Below, one piece after another: positions 44,309-52,632 of a DNA stretch of 64,000 bases (its first letter is position 1; the number at the start of each line of letters is the position of its first letter). The notes under the pieces were generated by a model. It worked only from the letters and a program-made list of their open reading frames with translations. It was not told the DNA's origin and did not search any database. The DNA lies in contig NZ_CP134771.1 in NCBI RefSeq assembly GCF_031880315.1, positions 1,178,001 through 1,242,000 on the forward strand. Direction: 5' to 3'. The position numbers and the translations under genes were made by a program. Source of the DNA: Pseudomonas baltica (GTDB taxonomy: Bacteria > Pseudomonadota > Gammaproteobacteria > Pseudomonadales > Pseudomonadaceae).

Positions 44309-44869
44309 ATGGCCGAACACGCCTTCGCGCTGGTCGACGGGACCTTCAGCGAATTCCTCGCCGGCGACCTGTTGGTCAAGCCCGCCGATCAACCCTGGGA
44401 ACGCCAGCACTACTTCAGCCTGCGCCGCGCGGTGTTCAGCGACGAGCAACAATTGCTCGCCCAGGACAAGGACGAAAAGGACTTCCAGGCCATCCCCATC
44501 GTCGCCGTGGCGCACCACTGCGGCATGCCCGAGCAGGTCATCGGCGCGGTGCGCATCTACCAGAGCGAACCCGGCGTCTGGTACGGCGGACGCCTGTGCG
44601 TCGAGCGCCAGTACCGCCGGCACGCGATGATCGGCAAAGCGCTGGTCAACGAAGCCGTGTCGCGGGCCATCGACCTGGGCTGCCAGACATTCCTGGCCAC
44701 CGTGCAGCAGGCCAACGAGGGCTATTTCCACAGCCTGCACTGGCACACGCTGAAGACGCTCGACCTGCTCGGCCACCCCCACTGCCTGATGCAGGCGCGG
44801 TTGGAGCGCTACCCGTTCATGGCCCGGCAAACCTCACTGCTGCGCAAAAAGGCCGCTGCTCATGACTAG
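44309..44869 (+). CDS. nitE: NitE, GNAT-family acetyltransferase (MSMEG_0567 N-terminal type)
   Basis: 186 residues from ATG 44309, with GGGAG upstream and 14 bp after nitD. N-terminus MAEHAFALVDGTFSEFLAG; GNAT acetyl-CoA site YGGRLCVERQYRRHAMIGKALVNEAV near 103-128. In some bacteria this domain is fused to the AIR-synthase-like domain as one MSMEG_0567 protein; here the two are separate, overlapping genes. Acceptor substrate unknown. Confidence 0.85.
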   Translation: MAEHAFALVDGTFSEFLAGDLLVKPADQPWERQHYFSLRRAVFSDEQQLLAQDKDEKDFQAIPIVAVAHHCGMPEQVIGAVRIYQSEPGVWYGGRLCVERQYRRHAMIGKALVNEAVSRAIDLGCQTFLATVQQANEGYFHSLHWHTLKTLDLLGHPHCLMQARLERYPFMARQTSLLRKKAAAHD

Positions 44870-45893
44870 TCCGCAAGCGGCCTTGACAGCCCTGCTCGAC
44901 CGCCTGCGCAACACCCCGGCGATGCAGTCGAAACTGGCGATCCAGCAACCGGCCAGCGCCCTGGCGCCGCATGGCCAGAGCTGCGACGACCTGTATGCCC
45001 TGCCCGGCGACGACACCGCGGCGATTCGTTGCGGCGATCAGTACCAGTTGCTGGCGATCGAAGGCATGATCCCGGCGTTCGTCGAGCAGGCGCCCTGGTT
45101 CGCCGGCTGGTCGGCGGTGATGGCCAACGTCAGCGACATCACTGCCATGGGCGGCCGCGCGACCGCGGTGGTCAACGCCTATTGGCACCACGACGTGACC
45201 GCCGCCGAGCAGGTGCTGGGTGGTATCCGCGCCGCCTGCGAGGCCTATGGTCTGATCCTCGCGGGCGGCCACACCAGCCAGGCTGCGGGCAACCCGGCGG
45301 CGCTGGCCGTGGCGGTCAGCGGCTGGGCGCGCAATCTGCTCTCGACCCTGCACGTGGCGCCAGGACAGATCATCGCCATGGCGGTCGACCTCGATGGTCG
45401 CTGGCACGGCGACGCGCCGTACTGGAAGGCCTTCGAGAACGTCGCCCCACAGCGCTTGCGTGACAAGCTCGAAGTCATCCCGCGGCTGGCCGAAGCCGGG
45501 CTGCTGCACGCCGCCAAGGACATCAGCAACGCCGGCATCCTCGGCACCCTGCTGATGCTGCTCGAACCCAAGGGCTGCGGTGCGCTGATCGATCTGGCGG
45601 CCCTGCCGCAACCGGCCGATACGCCGCTGGAACGCTGGCTGCAGGTGTTCCCCAGCTACGGCTTTGTGCTGACCCTCGACCCAGAGGACCTGGCCACGGT
45701 GGCCGCCGCGTTCGCCTTCGAGGGCCTGCACTGCGCGCGCATCGGCGAGGTCGATGACAGCGCGCGGTTGCAGGTCCGCCAGGGCCCGGCACAGGCGGAC
45801 TTCTGGGACCTGTCGCGCCAGCCGTTCACGGGGTTCCACTACCCGCAATTCAGCCATGAGGCGCGCCCCGCCTTGATCCACAAGGAGCACTGA
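44862..45893 (+). CDS. nitF: NitF, AIR synthase-like protein (Sll0787 family)
   Basis: 343 residues of the PurM/SelD/ThiL ATP-dependent fold. Landmarks are GDDTAAIRCGDQYQLLAIEGM near 46, NVSDITAMGGRATAVVN near 88, GGHTSQAAGNPAALAV near 133 and KDISNAGILGTLLMLLE near 212. Such enzymes phosphorylate amide, thiamine or selenide-type oxygens to activate them, so NitF may activate an amide or carboxylate of the pathway intermediate (inference). The ATG overlaps the nitE stop by 8 bp. Confidence 0.87.
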   Translation: MTSPQAALTALLDRLRNTPAMQSKLAIQQPASALAPHGQSCDDLYALPGDDTAAIRCGDQYQLLAIEGMIPAFVEQAPWFAGWSAVMANVSDITAMGGRATAVVNAYWHHDVTAAEQVLGGIRAACEAYGLILAGGHTSQAAGNPAALAVAVSGWARNLLSTLHVAPGQIIAMAVDLDGRWHGDAPYWKAFENVAPQRLRDKLEVIPRLAEAGLLHAAKDISNAGILGTLLMLLEPKGCGALIDLAALPQPADTPLERWLQVFPSYGFVLTLDPEDLATVAAAFAFEGLHCARIGEVDDSARLQVRQGPAQADFWDLSRQPFTGFHYPQFSHEARPALIHKEH

Positions 45894-45894
45894 C

Positions 45895-46221
45895 ATGCCC
45901 GCCGTCAACGTTCGTCTGCGCTGGCCCGATGGCCAGGAAAGCAACGTCTATTCACCCTCCACCACCATTTTCGAGCACCTCGAGGCGGGGCAGTCCTATC
46001 GCCTGGCGGAGTTCCTGCGCCGCGCTGAAACCGGCCTCAATGCGGCCTCGGAACGGGTCAAGCAGGTCAAGGGGTTCTATTGCAGTTCGGCCATGGACAG
46101 CCTTGGCGGCATCCGCATGACCGCCCGCAAATTCAACGATCCGCAGGCGCAGGTCGAGGTGCTGGAGATCCGTGAGCAGGGCAGCGGCAAGGTTCACTAC
46201 TCAGGCTTCGGCGAGATCTGA
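45895..46221 (+). CDS. nitG: NitG, MSMEG_0570-family nitrogen-starvation protein
   Basis: 108 residues, starting MPAVNVRLRWPDGQESNVYS and containing YRLAEFLRRAETGLNAASERV and FYCSSAMDSLGGI, the MSMEG_0570 family. The ATG is 1 bp after the nitF stop. No enzymatic motif is visible; function unknown. The stop-codon region (from 46220) is duplicated 65 bp downstream. Confidence 0.87.
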   Translation: MPAVNVRLRWPDGQESNVYSPSTTIFEHLEAGQSYRLAEFLRRAETGLNAASERVKQVKGFYCSSAMDSLGGIRMTARKFNDPQAQVEVLEIREQGSGKVHYSGFGEI

Positions 46222-46371
46222 ATTTTGTACTGAGTTCACTGGCCTCTTCGCGGGCAAGCCTTGCTCCCACAAGTGCACGGATATGAATTTTGTACTGAAT
46301 TCACTGGCCTCTTCGCGCAGATCCATCGCCGTACACCTGTGGGAGCAAAGCTTGCTCGCGAAGAGGCCATC
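46220..46371. repeat. 65-bp duplication with REP halves between nitG and nitH
   Basis: The 33-bp stretch 46220-46252, starting GAATTTTGTACTGA, recurs at 46285-46317 with one difference, a 65-bp period. Both copies lead into a CCTCTTCGCG REP half, and an opposing REP half follows at about 46341-46371. The first copy includes the end of nitG, so the duplication arose after the REP was already there. Confidence 0.88.
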
Positions 46372-46420
46372 AGCATCGCTGCATCATTCTGCCCCGAACA
46401 CCCTTACAGGAGCACCCACC

Positions 46421-47653
46421 ATGACCCACTACAGCGCCATCATCGTCGGCGGCGGCCAGGCCGGTCTGTCCGCCAGCTACTACCTGCAGCAACAGGACAT
46501 CGACCACCTGGTGCTCGAAAAGCACAGCCTCACCCACACCTGGCGCAATCAACGCTGGGACGCCTTTTGCCTGGTCACACCGAACTGGCAGTGCGCCTTG
46601 CCCGGCTATCCCTATGCCGGCGACGATCCCCACGGCTTCATGAAAAAAGACCAGATCATCGCCTACCTGGATGGCTTCATCGCCGCAGTCAATGCCCCGG
46701 TGCGCGAAGGCTGCGCGGTCCGGCGCCTGGTCACGCGGCCCGAAGGCGGCTACGCATTGAGCACCTCCCTGGGCGAATTCACTGCCGATCAGGTGATCAT
46801 CGCCAGCGGCGGCTATCACACGCCGATCATCCCGCGCCTGGCCGAACGCCTGCCCGCCGAAATCACCCAACTGCACTCCGAACAATACCGCAGCCCGCAA
46901 GCGCTGCCCCCCGGTCACGTGCTGGTGGTGGGCTCGGGGCAGTCCGGTGCGCAGATCGCCGAAGACCTGCACCTGGCCGGGCGCAAGGTGTTCCTGGCCG
47001 TGGGCGATGCACCCCGCTGCGCGCGCTTTCACCGCGGCCGTGACGTGGTCGATTGGCTGGCCGACATGGGTTACTACGATATCGGCGTCGACACCCACCC
47101 GCTGCGCGAAGGCGTGCGCGACAACACCAATCACTATGTGACCGGCCGCGATGGCGGGCGCGATATCGACTTGCGGCGCTTCGCCAAAGAAGGCATGCAA
47201 CTGTTCGGGCGCCTCGACAGCCTGCAGGGCACCACGCTGCAATTTGCGGCCGATCTGGCCGGCAAGCTCGACGCCGCAGATGCCGTCTATACCCGCATCA
47301 ACGCCAGCATCGACAAGTACATCGCCGAGCAGGGCATCGAGGCACCGCCCGGCACCCCCTACACGCCGCTGTGGGTACCTGAACACGAAACCACCGAGCT
47401 GGACCTGGCCGGCAGCGGCATCACCAGCATTATCTGGTGCATCGGTTTCCAGCCGGATTTCAGCTGGGTCGATGTGCCGGTGTTCAACGGCCGCAGCTAC
47501 CCGGGGCACCGCCGTGGCGTGACGGCGCAGCAGGGTCTGTATTTTCTTGGCCTGCCCTGGCTGCATACCTGGGGCTCCGGGCGTTTTTCCGGTATCGCCC
47601 GGGATGCGCAGTATGTGGTGGAGCAACTGGCGGCGGTGCGCACCACACCGTGA
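46421..47653 (+). CDS. nitH: NitH, MSMEG_0569-family flavin-dependent oxidoreductase
   Basis: 410-residue FAD/NAD(P)H monooxygenase-like protein. FAD site GGGQAGLSASYYL near 10-22, LEKHSLTHTWRNQRWD near 33-48, NADPH site VLVVGSGQSGAQIAEDL near 168, and the C-terminal GLPWLHTWGSGRFSGIARDA. ATG 46421 has AGGAG 9 nt upstream; the frame to 46172 runs through the REP region and is not used. Last gene of the Nit1C set; it may oxidise an amine or imine of the product (inference). Confidence 0.9.
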   Translation: MTHYSAIIVGGGQAGLSASYYLQQQDIDHLVLEKHSLTHTWRNQRWDAFCLVTPNWQCALPGYPYAGDDPHGFMKKDQIIAYLDGFIAAVNAPVREGCAVRRLVTRPEGGYALSTSLGEFTADQVIIASGGYHTPIIPRLAERLPAEITQLHSEQYRSPQALPPGHVLVVGSGQSGAQIAEDLHLAGRKVFLAVGDAPRCARFHRGRDVVDWLADMGYYDIGVDTHPLREGVRDNTNHYVTGRDGGRDIDLRRFAKEGMQLFGRLDSLQGTTLQFAADLAGKLDAADAVYTRINASIDKYIAEQGIEAPPGTPYTPLWVPEHETTELDLAGSGITSIIWCIGFQPDFSWVDVPVFNGRSYPGHRRGVTAQQGLYFLGLPWLHTWGSGRFSGIARDAQYVVEQLAAVRTTP

Positions 47654-47760
47654 AGATGAAGCTCGGATGAAAGGAAGATCGAGGCGTTAAACCGCCACAG
47701 GCGAGGTTCGTCTGTCTCTAGGCAATCGCTGCCCTATTCGATCATTTCTGGAGATCCCCT

Positions 47761-48213
47761 ATGTTTCGCCCTGCCGTCGCAATTGCCGCATTGACCCTGT
47801 CCAGCCTTGCCTGGGCGGGCGAGCCCTGCTCGGTCAACATTCATGGTACCGATCAGATGACCTACGACCTCACCACCATCAAGGTGCCGACCCGTTGCAA
47901 GACGTTCACGGTGACGCTGCAGCATCCGGGCGACATGCCCAAGAACGTCATGGGGCATAACTGGGTGCTGACCAAGGAGGCGGACATGCAAGCGGTGACC
48001 GAGGCCGGCGCCAAGGCTGGTGAGGCGGATGACTATATAGAGAAGGACGACCCACACGTGCTGGCCCATACCAGGCTGATTGGCGGTGGCGAGGAAGATG
48101 CGGTGACGCTGGATGTGGCGGCATTGAAGAAGGCGGGTGGACCTTACGTGTTCTTCTGCTCGTATCCGTTTCATTCGACCATGATGAAAGGGACATTGAT
48201 GCTGGGTGGTTGA
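47761..48213 (+). CDS. azu: Azurin
   Basis: 150-residue periplasmic blue-copper electron carrier. Signal peptide MFRPAVAIAALTLSSLAWAG, then the mature ECSV-like start PCSVNIHGTDQM. Copper ligands are all present: His in NVMGHNWVL near 66, Cys in FFCSYPFHSTMMKG near 132, His and Met downstream. Phe replaces the usual Gly before the ligand His (PFHS rather than PGHS). It transfers electrons between cytochromes and terminal reductases or responds to redox stress; unlinked in function to its neighbours as far as can be seen. Confidence 0.93.
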   Translation: MFRPAVAIAALTLSSLAWAGEPCSVNIHGTDQMTYDLTTIKVPTRCKTFTVTLQHPGDMPKNVMGHNWVLTKEADMQAVTEAGAKAGEADDYIEKDDPHVLAHTRLIGGGEEDAVTLDVAALKKAGGPYVFFCSYPFHSTMMKGTLMLGG

Positions 48214-48231
48214 ATCCTCAACCCCTCTCCT

Positions 48232-48261
48232 TGTAGCAAGGGGGTTTGCCCCCTCGCTACA
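48232..48261. terminator. REP-like hairpin between azurin and pvdQ
   Basis: TGTAGCaAGGGGG, TTTG loop, CCCCCTcGCTACA: a strong hairpin, 10 bp before the pvdQ stop and 18 bp after the azurin stop. It belongs to a second palindrome class, also found inside the last gene of the window. Confidence 0.8.
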
Positions 48262-48270
48262 CGGGAATAT

Positions 48271-50571
48271 CTACTTCAACTGCACCACCTCACTCCCTCC
48301 ATCCGCCTTGATCTGCGCCGGTGTAAACGGCAACGACCGCCACGCCTGTGCCGAGAACAGCTGCGTCTGGTCCTTGAAGTGCTTCGACGCCGGATCGCTG
48401 GACTGGGAAAACGCCAGCAGCCCTTGGGCCACCGGGCCGGCCTGATCGAAGCTGACCAGCTGGATATAGCTGCTGCCGCCATCGACGTCGAAACGGTACC
48501 CATCCGGCTCGGTGGTAATGGCGTTGTAGATCCCCAGCTTGCCGTCGCCACCCGGGATGGCAATGCGCTGCTCGCCACGGCGCACGGTCTGCAACTCACC
48601 CCATCGGGTCTCGGCCGGTACGCCCATGGCCGAGACCTGCGCCTGGGCATCGGTCATGCTCTGCGCCAGCTGCCTGGCGACATCGGCGCGCTCCCAGGCG
48701 ATACCGCGCGGGGTGTGAATCGGGTCGCTGGCCGTGAACGGTTGGCGCCAGGGTTCCCGGCCTTTCTGCAGGGCCGCCATGGTCAGCTGGAAATACACCA
48801 GGCCCAGGCCACTGTCGACCTGCGCGCGGCGGTCCCAACGGCTCAACGCCGTGCAGGCGGGCCGCAGCGTCACTCCGTGCTGGGCCTTGCAGAACGCCAG
48901 AATGTCATCCAGCGCCAGATCGGCCATGTGCACTTGATTGCCCTTCACCAGCCCAGCCAGAAACGCTCCCGACAGCGGCCCGTTGCCGTGCTGCTGCAAC
49001 TGGGTCAGGGCAAAGCGTGCCCGCAGGCCCAGGGGCCGATCGCTGCGGCTGATCAGCGGCGAGAAGCCCACCAGCGGCGCGCCAGGCTGGGTCATCCAGG
49101 CGCTGTCATTGGAGTTCTGCAGCACATCGGTGCGCAGCAGCTGCGGCAAATGTCGGGCCGCGACGATGCCCTTTTGGCTGGCGCCCGGATCATCCTGCCA
49201 ATTGCATTCGCTGCGGCTGCCATCGAGCCCCGGCAGGCCGGCCTTCACCAGTTCGGGATCGGCGCACTGGGCCAGCTGCGCAGTAGGCACGTTGGGGATC
49301 ACCGAGGCATTCATGTACAGCGCATCGCCCTGATCGTCGACCGCCAGGGTGTTGACCCACGGTATGCCCTGGATCGAGGCGACCACCTGCTGCAGTTCCT
49401 TGACGCTGTGGGCGCGGTTCATCGCATCCCATTGCGTGAGGATCCGGTCGTTACCAAGGTTGACGTCCTGCAGCGCGTAGGCGCGCTGCCGATCCCATGG
49501 CAGCAGGCCGGGGATGGTCACCAACGGGCCGAAGCGCGACGTGTACAGATCGTGACTGACCGTCACCACCTTGCCATCGGCCTCGCGCACCTGCACCTGG
49601 ATGCTGCGTTTTGTCAGCGCCTCGCGTTGGCCATCGACGCTGTAGCTGAGTGCGTCCTGAGGGTCCAGCTTGAGGCGATGCAAGGTGAAGTGGCTGGACT
49701 GATCGACCGTGTGGGTCCAGGCCATGTGCTGATTGAAACCGATGTTCACCAGCGGCAAGCCCGGCAGCGCGGCGCCCATTACATCCAGCCGGCCCGGCAG
49801 GGTCAGGTGCATCTGGTAAAAGCGCAGGCCGCCCGTCCAGGGAAAATGCGGATTGCCCAGCAGCAGGCCCTTGCCGTTGTCGCTGCGCGCGCCGCCCACG
49901 GCGATGGCGTTGCTGCCGTGGGTGGCGGCAAAGGCGTTGAGCTCAGCCAGATTGCGCGCGGCCAAGCGGCTATCTGCCGAACGCGGCAAAAATGCCGACG
50001 GCTGGGCGGCTGGTGGCGTCGCGCCGACCAGCGCGGTGGCAAAGCGGCCTGCCCCGCCCTCGACCAACAGGCGTCGCGCCAGGCGTACCACGTCTTCGGT
50101 CTGTAGCGGGCGCAGCCAGCCGGCGTTGCGACATAGCGCCGGCTGCTGGGCGACTGGCGTCTGCGCCAGGTAGCGATTGAAACCGGCGACATAGCCACTG
50201 ATGCGCTGTTGCATGGCCGCCGGCTGCGCGCGCCAGAAGGCCCGCACCTGTTCGTCGCTGTTGAGCCAGTGGAAAAAGATATCCGAGGTCAGGTTATCGA
50301 GCCCGGTGGATGAGCGGCCGGCGCGGCCAATCACGCGTGACCGCTGACCACTGACGGTCAGTACCTCATCCGCCAGCAGGCACAGGTTGTCCCGCGCGTA
50401 GGCATAGCCGATGCCGTAGCCCAGGCCTTGCTCATCATCGGCCTCGACATGGGGTACGCCCAGGGCAGACCAGCTGATGCGCGCAGTGCTCGGCGCATCG
50501 GCCGCAACGGCGGACACCGCCAGCAGCCAGCCGCCCAGGCAAGCCACGACACTATGGGAAATCGGGTACAC
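48271..50571 (-). CDS. pvdQ: PvdQ, acylase of the pyoverdine pathway
   Basis: 766-residue Ntn-hydrolase. GTG 50571 has AAGGAG 5 nt upstream; signal peptide MYPISHSVVACLGGWLLAVS cleaved near VAA. The alpha chain (about 25-215) ends before ATHGSNAIAVGG, where Ser of GSN is the autoprocessing and catalytic residue of the beta chain; FNQHMAWTHTVD and the C-terminal Asn/Arg motifs fit penicillin-acylase enzymes. PvdQ removes the myristoyl chain from the pyoverdine precursor in the periplasm and also cleaves long-chain acyl-homoserine lactones. An IS-box promoter lies at 50612-50635, tying it to PvdS. Confidence 0.92.
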   Translation of the reverse strand: MYPISHSVVACLGGWLLAVSAVAADAPSTARISWSALGVPHVEADDEQGLGYGIGYAYARDNLCLLADEVLTVSGQRSRVIGRAGRSSTGLDNLTSDIFFHWLNSDEQVRAFWRAQPAAMQQRISGYVAGFNRYLAQTPVAQQPALCRNAGWLRPLQTEDVVRLARRLLVEGGAGRFATALVGATPPAAQPSAFLPRSADSRLAARNLAELNAFAATHGSNAIAVGGARSDNGKGLLLGNPHFPWTGGLRFYQMHLTLPGRLDVMGAALPGLPLVNIGFNQHMAWTHTVDQSSHFTLHRLKLDPQDALSYSVDGQREALTKRSIQVQVREADGKVVTVSHDLYTSRFGPLVTIPGLLPWDRQRAYALQDVNLGNDRILTQWDAMNRAHSVKELQQVVASIQGIPWVNTLAVDDQGDALYMNASVIPNVPTAQLAQCADPELVKAGLPGLDGSRSECNWQDDPGASQKGIVAARHLPQLLRTDVLQNSNDSAWMTQPGAPLVGFSPLISRSDRPLGLRARFALTQLQQHGNGPLSGAFLAGLVKGNQVHMADLALDDILAFCKAQHGVTLRPACTALSRWDRRAQVDSGLGLVYFQLTMAALQKGREPWRQPFTASDPIHTPRGIAWERADVARQLAQSMTDAQAQVSAMGVPAETRWGELQTVRRGEQRIAIPGGDGKLGIYNAITTEPDGYRFDVDGGSSYIQLVSFDQAGPVAQGLLAFSQSSDPASKHFKDQTQLFSAQAWRSLPFTPAQIKADGGSEVVQLK

Positions 50572-50611
50572 AGCGGCTCCTTGGAGTGAATCGACAGTCG
50601 TTGCAGAACAG

Positions 50612-50635
50612 ACGCATGGCCGACCCAGGAATTTA
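50612..50635 (-). promoter_or_regulatory. PvdS (IS-box) promoter of pvdQ
   Basis: On the minus strand TAAAT (50635-50631), 16 bp, CGT (50614-50612): the exact spacing of PvdS-dependent promoters. The predicted start lies about 35 bp ahead of the pvdQ GTG. Confidence 0.88.
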
Positions 50636-50797
50636 GTGCTGAGGATTACCCGCGCAGCCGCGCTGCCACGAAAGATTAAAAAATATTTAAATCGGTGCCA
50701 TATGACCCGCGTCTTTACTGGGCTGCGGTCATGATTTGTGACAAATATCGCACCCTTTTAGAGCAAAAAACCTCGTAGATAGAATCAATTCTCATTT

Positions 50798-50816
50798 GAC
50801 AATGATAATCATCAAA
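50798..50816 (+). promoter_or_regulatory. Fur box upstream of the pvdS-type sigma gene
   Basis: GACAATGATAATCATCAAA closely matches the 19-bp Fur consensus GATAATGATAATCATTATC. It lies 64 bp before the sigma gene start, so iron-loaded Fur should repress it. The rest of the 50572-50880 gap holds the pvdQ IS box and no gene. Confidence 0.88.
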
Positions 50817-50880
50817 CTTATTGTCCACGCCGTCAAAAGGAAACAACCCCTCTGTCAACCTCGCCCGCTTAGGTATCCCC

Positions 50881-51423
50881 ATGCAGGAATCAGGCACCAC
50901 AGACCTCCACCTCAATGGATTTCCGTCCCTTCTCCAGACGCTGATCACCCACCGCGCCGGCTTGATCAAGGCAGCCGCCAGAATCACAGGTTGTTACAGT
51001 CGTGCCGAAGATGTCGTCCAGGATGCCTACCTGCGGGTCTCGGGCATGCAGGTCGATACACTGCCCTTCAATGCACGGCTCAACTACATGTTCCGCATCG
51101 TGCGCAATCTGGCGATCGACCACTATCGCAAGCAGTCGATGGAGCAGAAGTACTTCGTCAGCGATGACAACGATTTGAACGCGGCGCCGCAACTGGCCAA
51201 TCCGGAATCGATCAACGTCGATCGCCAGACCCTGGGCAGCGTCAACGATGCGCTGCTGCAACTGCCGGAGCGCACGCGCTATGCCTTCATCATGTATCGC
51301 GTGCACGGCAAGCAGCAGAAGGACATCGCGGCGGAGTTGGGGGTATCGCCGACCCTGGTGAACTTCATGATTCGCGACGCGCTGGTGCACTGCAAGAATT
51401 CGCTGGGCGCTCAGTTGCATTGA
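50881..51423 (+). CDS. pvdS: PvdS-type iron-starvation ECF sigma factor
   Basis: 180 residues from ATG 50881. Region 2 reads ARITGCYSRAEDVVQDAYLR and FRIVRNLAIDHYRKQSMEQKY; region 4 reads RTRYAFIMYRVHGKQQKDIAAELGVSPTLVNFMIRDALVHCK, closely following PvdS/PfrI rather than FecI. A Fur box sits upstream and four TAAAT-N16-CGT promoters of its class occur nearby. It directs transcription of pyoverdine biosynthesis and maturation genes under iron limitation. In P. putida the orthologue is called pfrI. Confidence 0.9.
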   Translation: MQESGTTDLHLNGFPSLLQTLITHRAGLIKAAARITGCYSRAEDVVQDAYLRVSGMQVDTLPFNARLNYMFRIVRNLAIDHYRKQSMEQKYFVSDDNDLNAAPQLANPESINVDRQTLGSVNDALLQLPERTRYAFIMYRVHGKQQKDIAAELGVSPTLVNFMIRDALVHCKNSLGAQLH

Positions 51424-51651
51424 GCTGACACTCTTTGCAGGGGCGTGGCCTTTTCGGCGCCAGACGCGCCCCGCCCCCCTGACTACAAACCTTCTCCACT
51501 ACGCTCTATGCTGATGGCACCTAGACATCGGCCCGCATTGATGCGCTACACTAGGCCCCGTGATCAATTCTTATCCGCATCGAACGATCTTCACAGCAGC
51601 GCCCAAGGCTGCTGCATGACATGCCCAGCTCAGCCCGACCGGTAGCCCGTG

Positions 51652-52632
51652 ATGTCCAGCCCCAGCGCCCCTGATTCATCCAGCTCGCGCCTCAGTGATG
51701 AAGCGGCGCATTGGTGCATGCGCTTGCATGAAGACGACTTTACCCAAGAAGAACGCGCGCAGCTCGACGCCTGGCTCGAGCGCGATCCGGCCCATCAGCG
51801 CGAGTTCGACGCGATGATGGAAATCTGGGCCCTCAGCGCCTACCTGCCCACACCCGCGCCCCCCGCACCAGTTGCCAAACGTCGCTCCCGGCGCCCGCTG
51901 CTGGCCGCGGCGCTGCTGGTACTGGGTTTGCCGCTCGCAGGGTTTATCGGCTGGCAGCAAAGCTGGATCCCCAGCAGCTACCAGCGCTATCAAAGCGATG
52001 CAAGCGTGCGCAGCGTCACCCTGCCCGACGGTTCCAAGGTGCAGCTCAACCTCGCCACGCGCCTGTCGTTCGCCAACTTCAAGGACCACCGCAGCGTGAC
52101 CTTGAGCCAGGGCGAGGCGTATTTCGAGGTCAGCCACGACGCCCGCCACCCGTTCATTGTCAACGCCGGGCGCGGCCAGATCCGCGTGACCGGCACGCAC
52201 TTCAACGTCTGGACCTATCAGGATCAAGTGGTGGTGACCCTCACCGAAGGCTCGGTCAAGGTCATCAACGACCGCAGCCGCCCCGACCAGGTCGCCTACC
52301 TGACGCCGGGAATGCAAGCCCGCTACGACGCGCAAAGCAGCCTGGCGCAAGTCAGCCTCGCCTCCCCGACCACCGCCCTGGCCTGGCGCGACGGCAAGCT
52401 GATCCTCGACGACCTGAGCCTGAGCGACGCTCTGCCAATGATCAATGCCTACCTAAAGTCGCCGATCCGCGTGGCGGATCGCAACACGGCGCAGCTGCGC
52501 ATCGGCGGCATCTACAACACCGGCGAGATCGCCGGGCTGGTGCAGAATCTGCCCAAGGTGTTGCCAGTGCTGTTGAGTCGCAACGATGACGGCGACACCG
52601 TGATCCGCAGCAAACCGCGCTACGCGCCCTGA
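51652..52632 (+). CDS. fpvR: FecR/FpvR-like anti-sigma regulator
   Basis: 326-residue inner-membrane regulator. A cytoplasmic sigma-binding domain DEAAHWCMRLHEDDFTQEERAQLDAWLERDP (residues about 16-48) is typical of FecR N-termini; one helix (LLAAALLVLGLPLAGFIGW, about 84-102) is followed by the periplasmic FecR domain VTLPDGSKVQLNLATRLSF...GEAYFEVSHDARHPFIV. It relays the ferripyoverdine signal from the outer-membrane receptor and restrains PvdS and/or the adjacent FpvI-type factor. Its 3' end overlaps the convergent sigma gene by 13 bp. ATG 51652 or a GTG one codon earlier. Confidence 0.8.
   Translation: MSSPSAPDSSSSRLSDEAAHWCMRLHEDDFTQEERAQLDAWLERDPAHQREFDAMMEIWALSAYLPTPAPPAPVAKRRSRRPLLAAALLVLGLPLAGFIGWQQSWIPSSYQRYQSDASVRSVTLPDGSKVQLNLATRLSFANFKDHRSVTLSQGEAYFEVSHDARHPFIVNAGRGQIRVTGTHFNVWTYQDQVVVTLTEGSVKVINDRSRPDQVAYLTPGMQARYDAQSSLAQVSLASPTTALAWRDGKLILDDLSLSDALPMINAYLKSPIRVADRNTAQLRIGGIYNTGEIAGLVQNLPKVLPVLLSRNDDGDTVIRSKPRYAP

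Noticed and set aside
46172..46420. Longer NitH start through the REP region
   Set aside because: The extension overlaps nitG and encodes REP sequence; ATG 46421 has AGGAG and directly precedes the FAD-binding motif.
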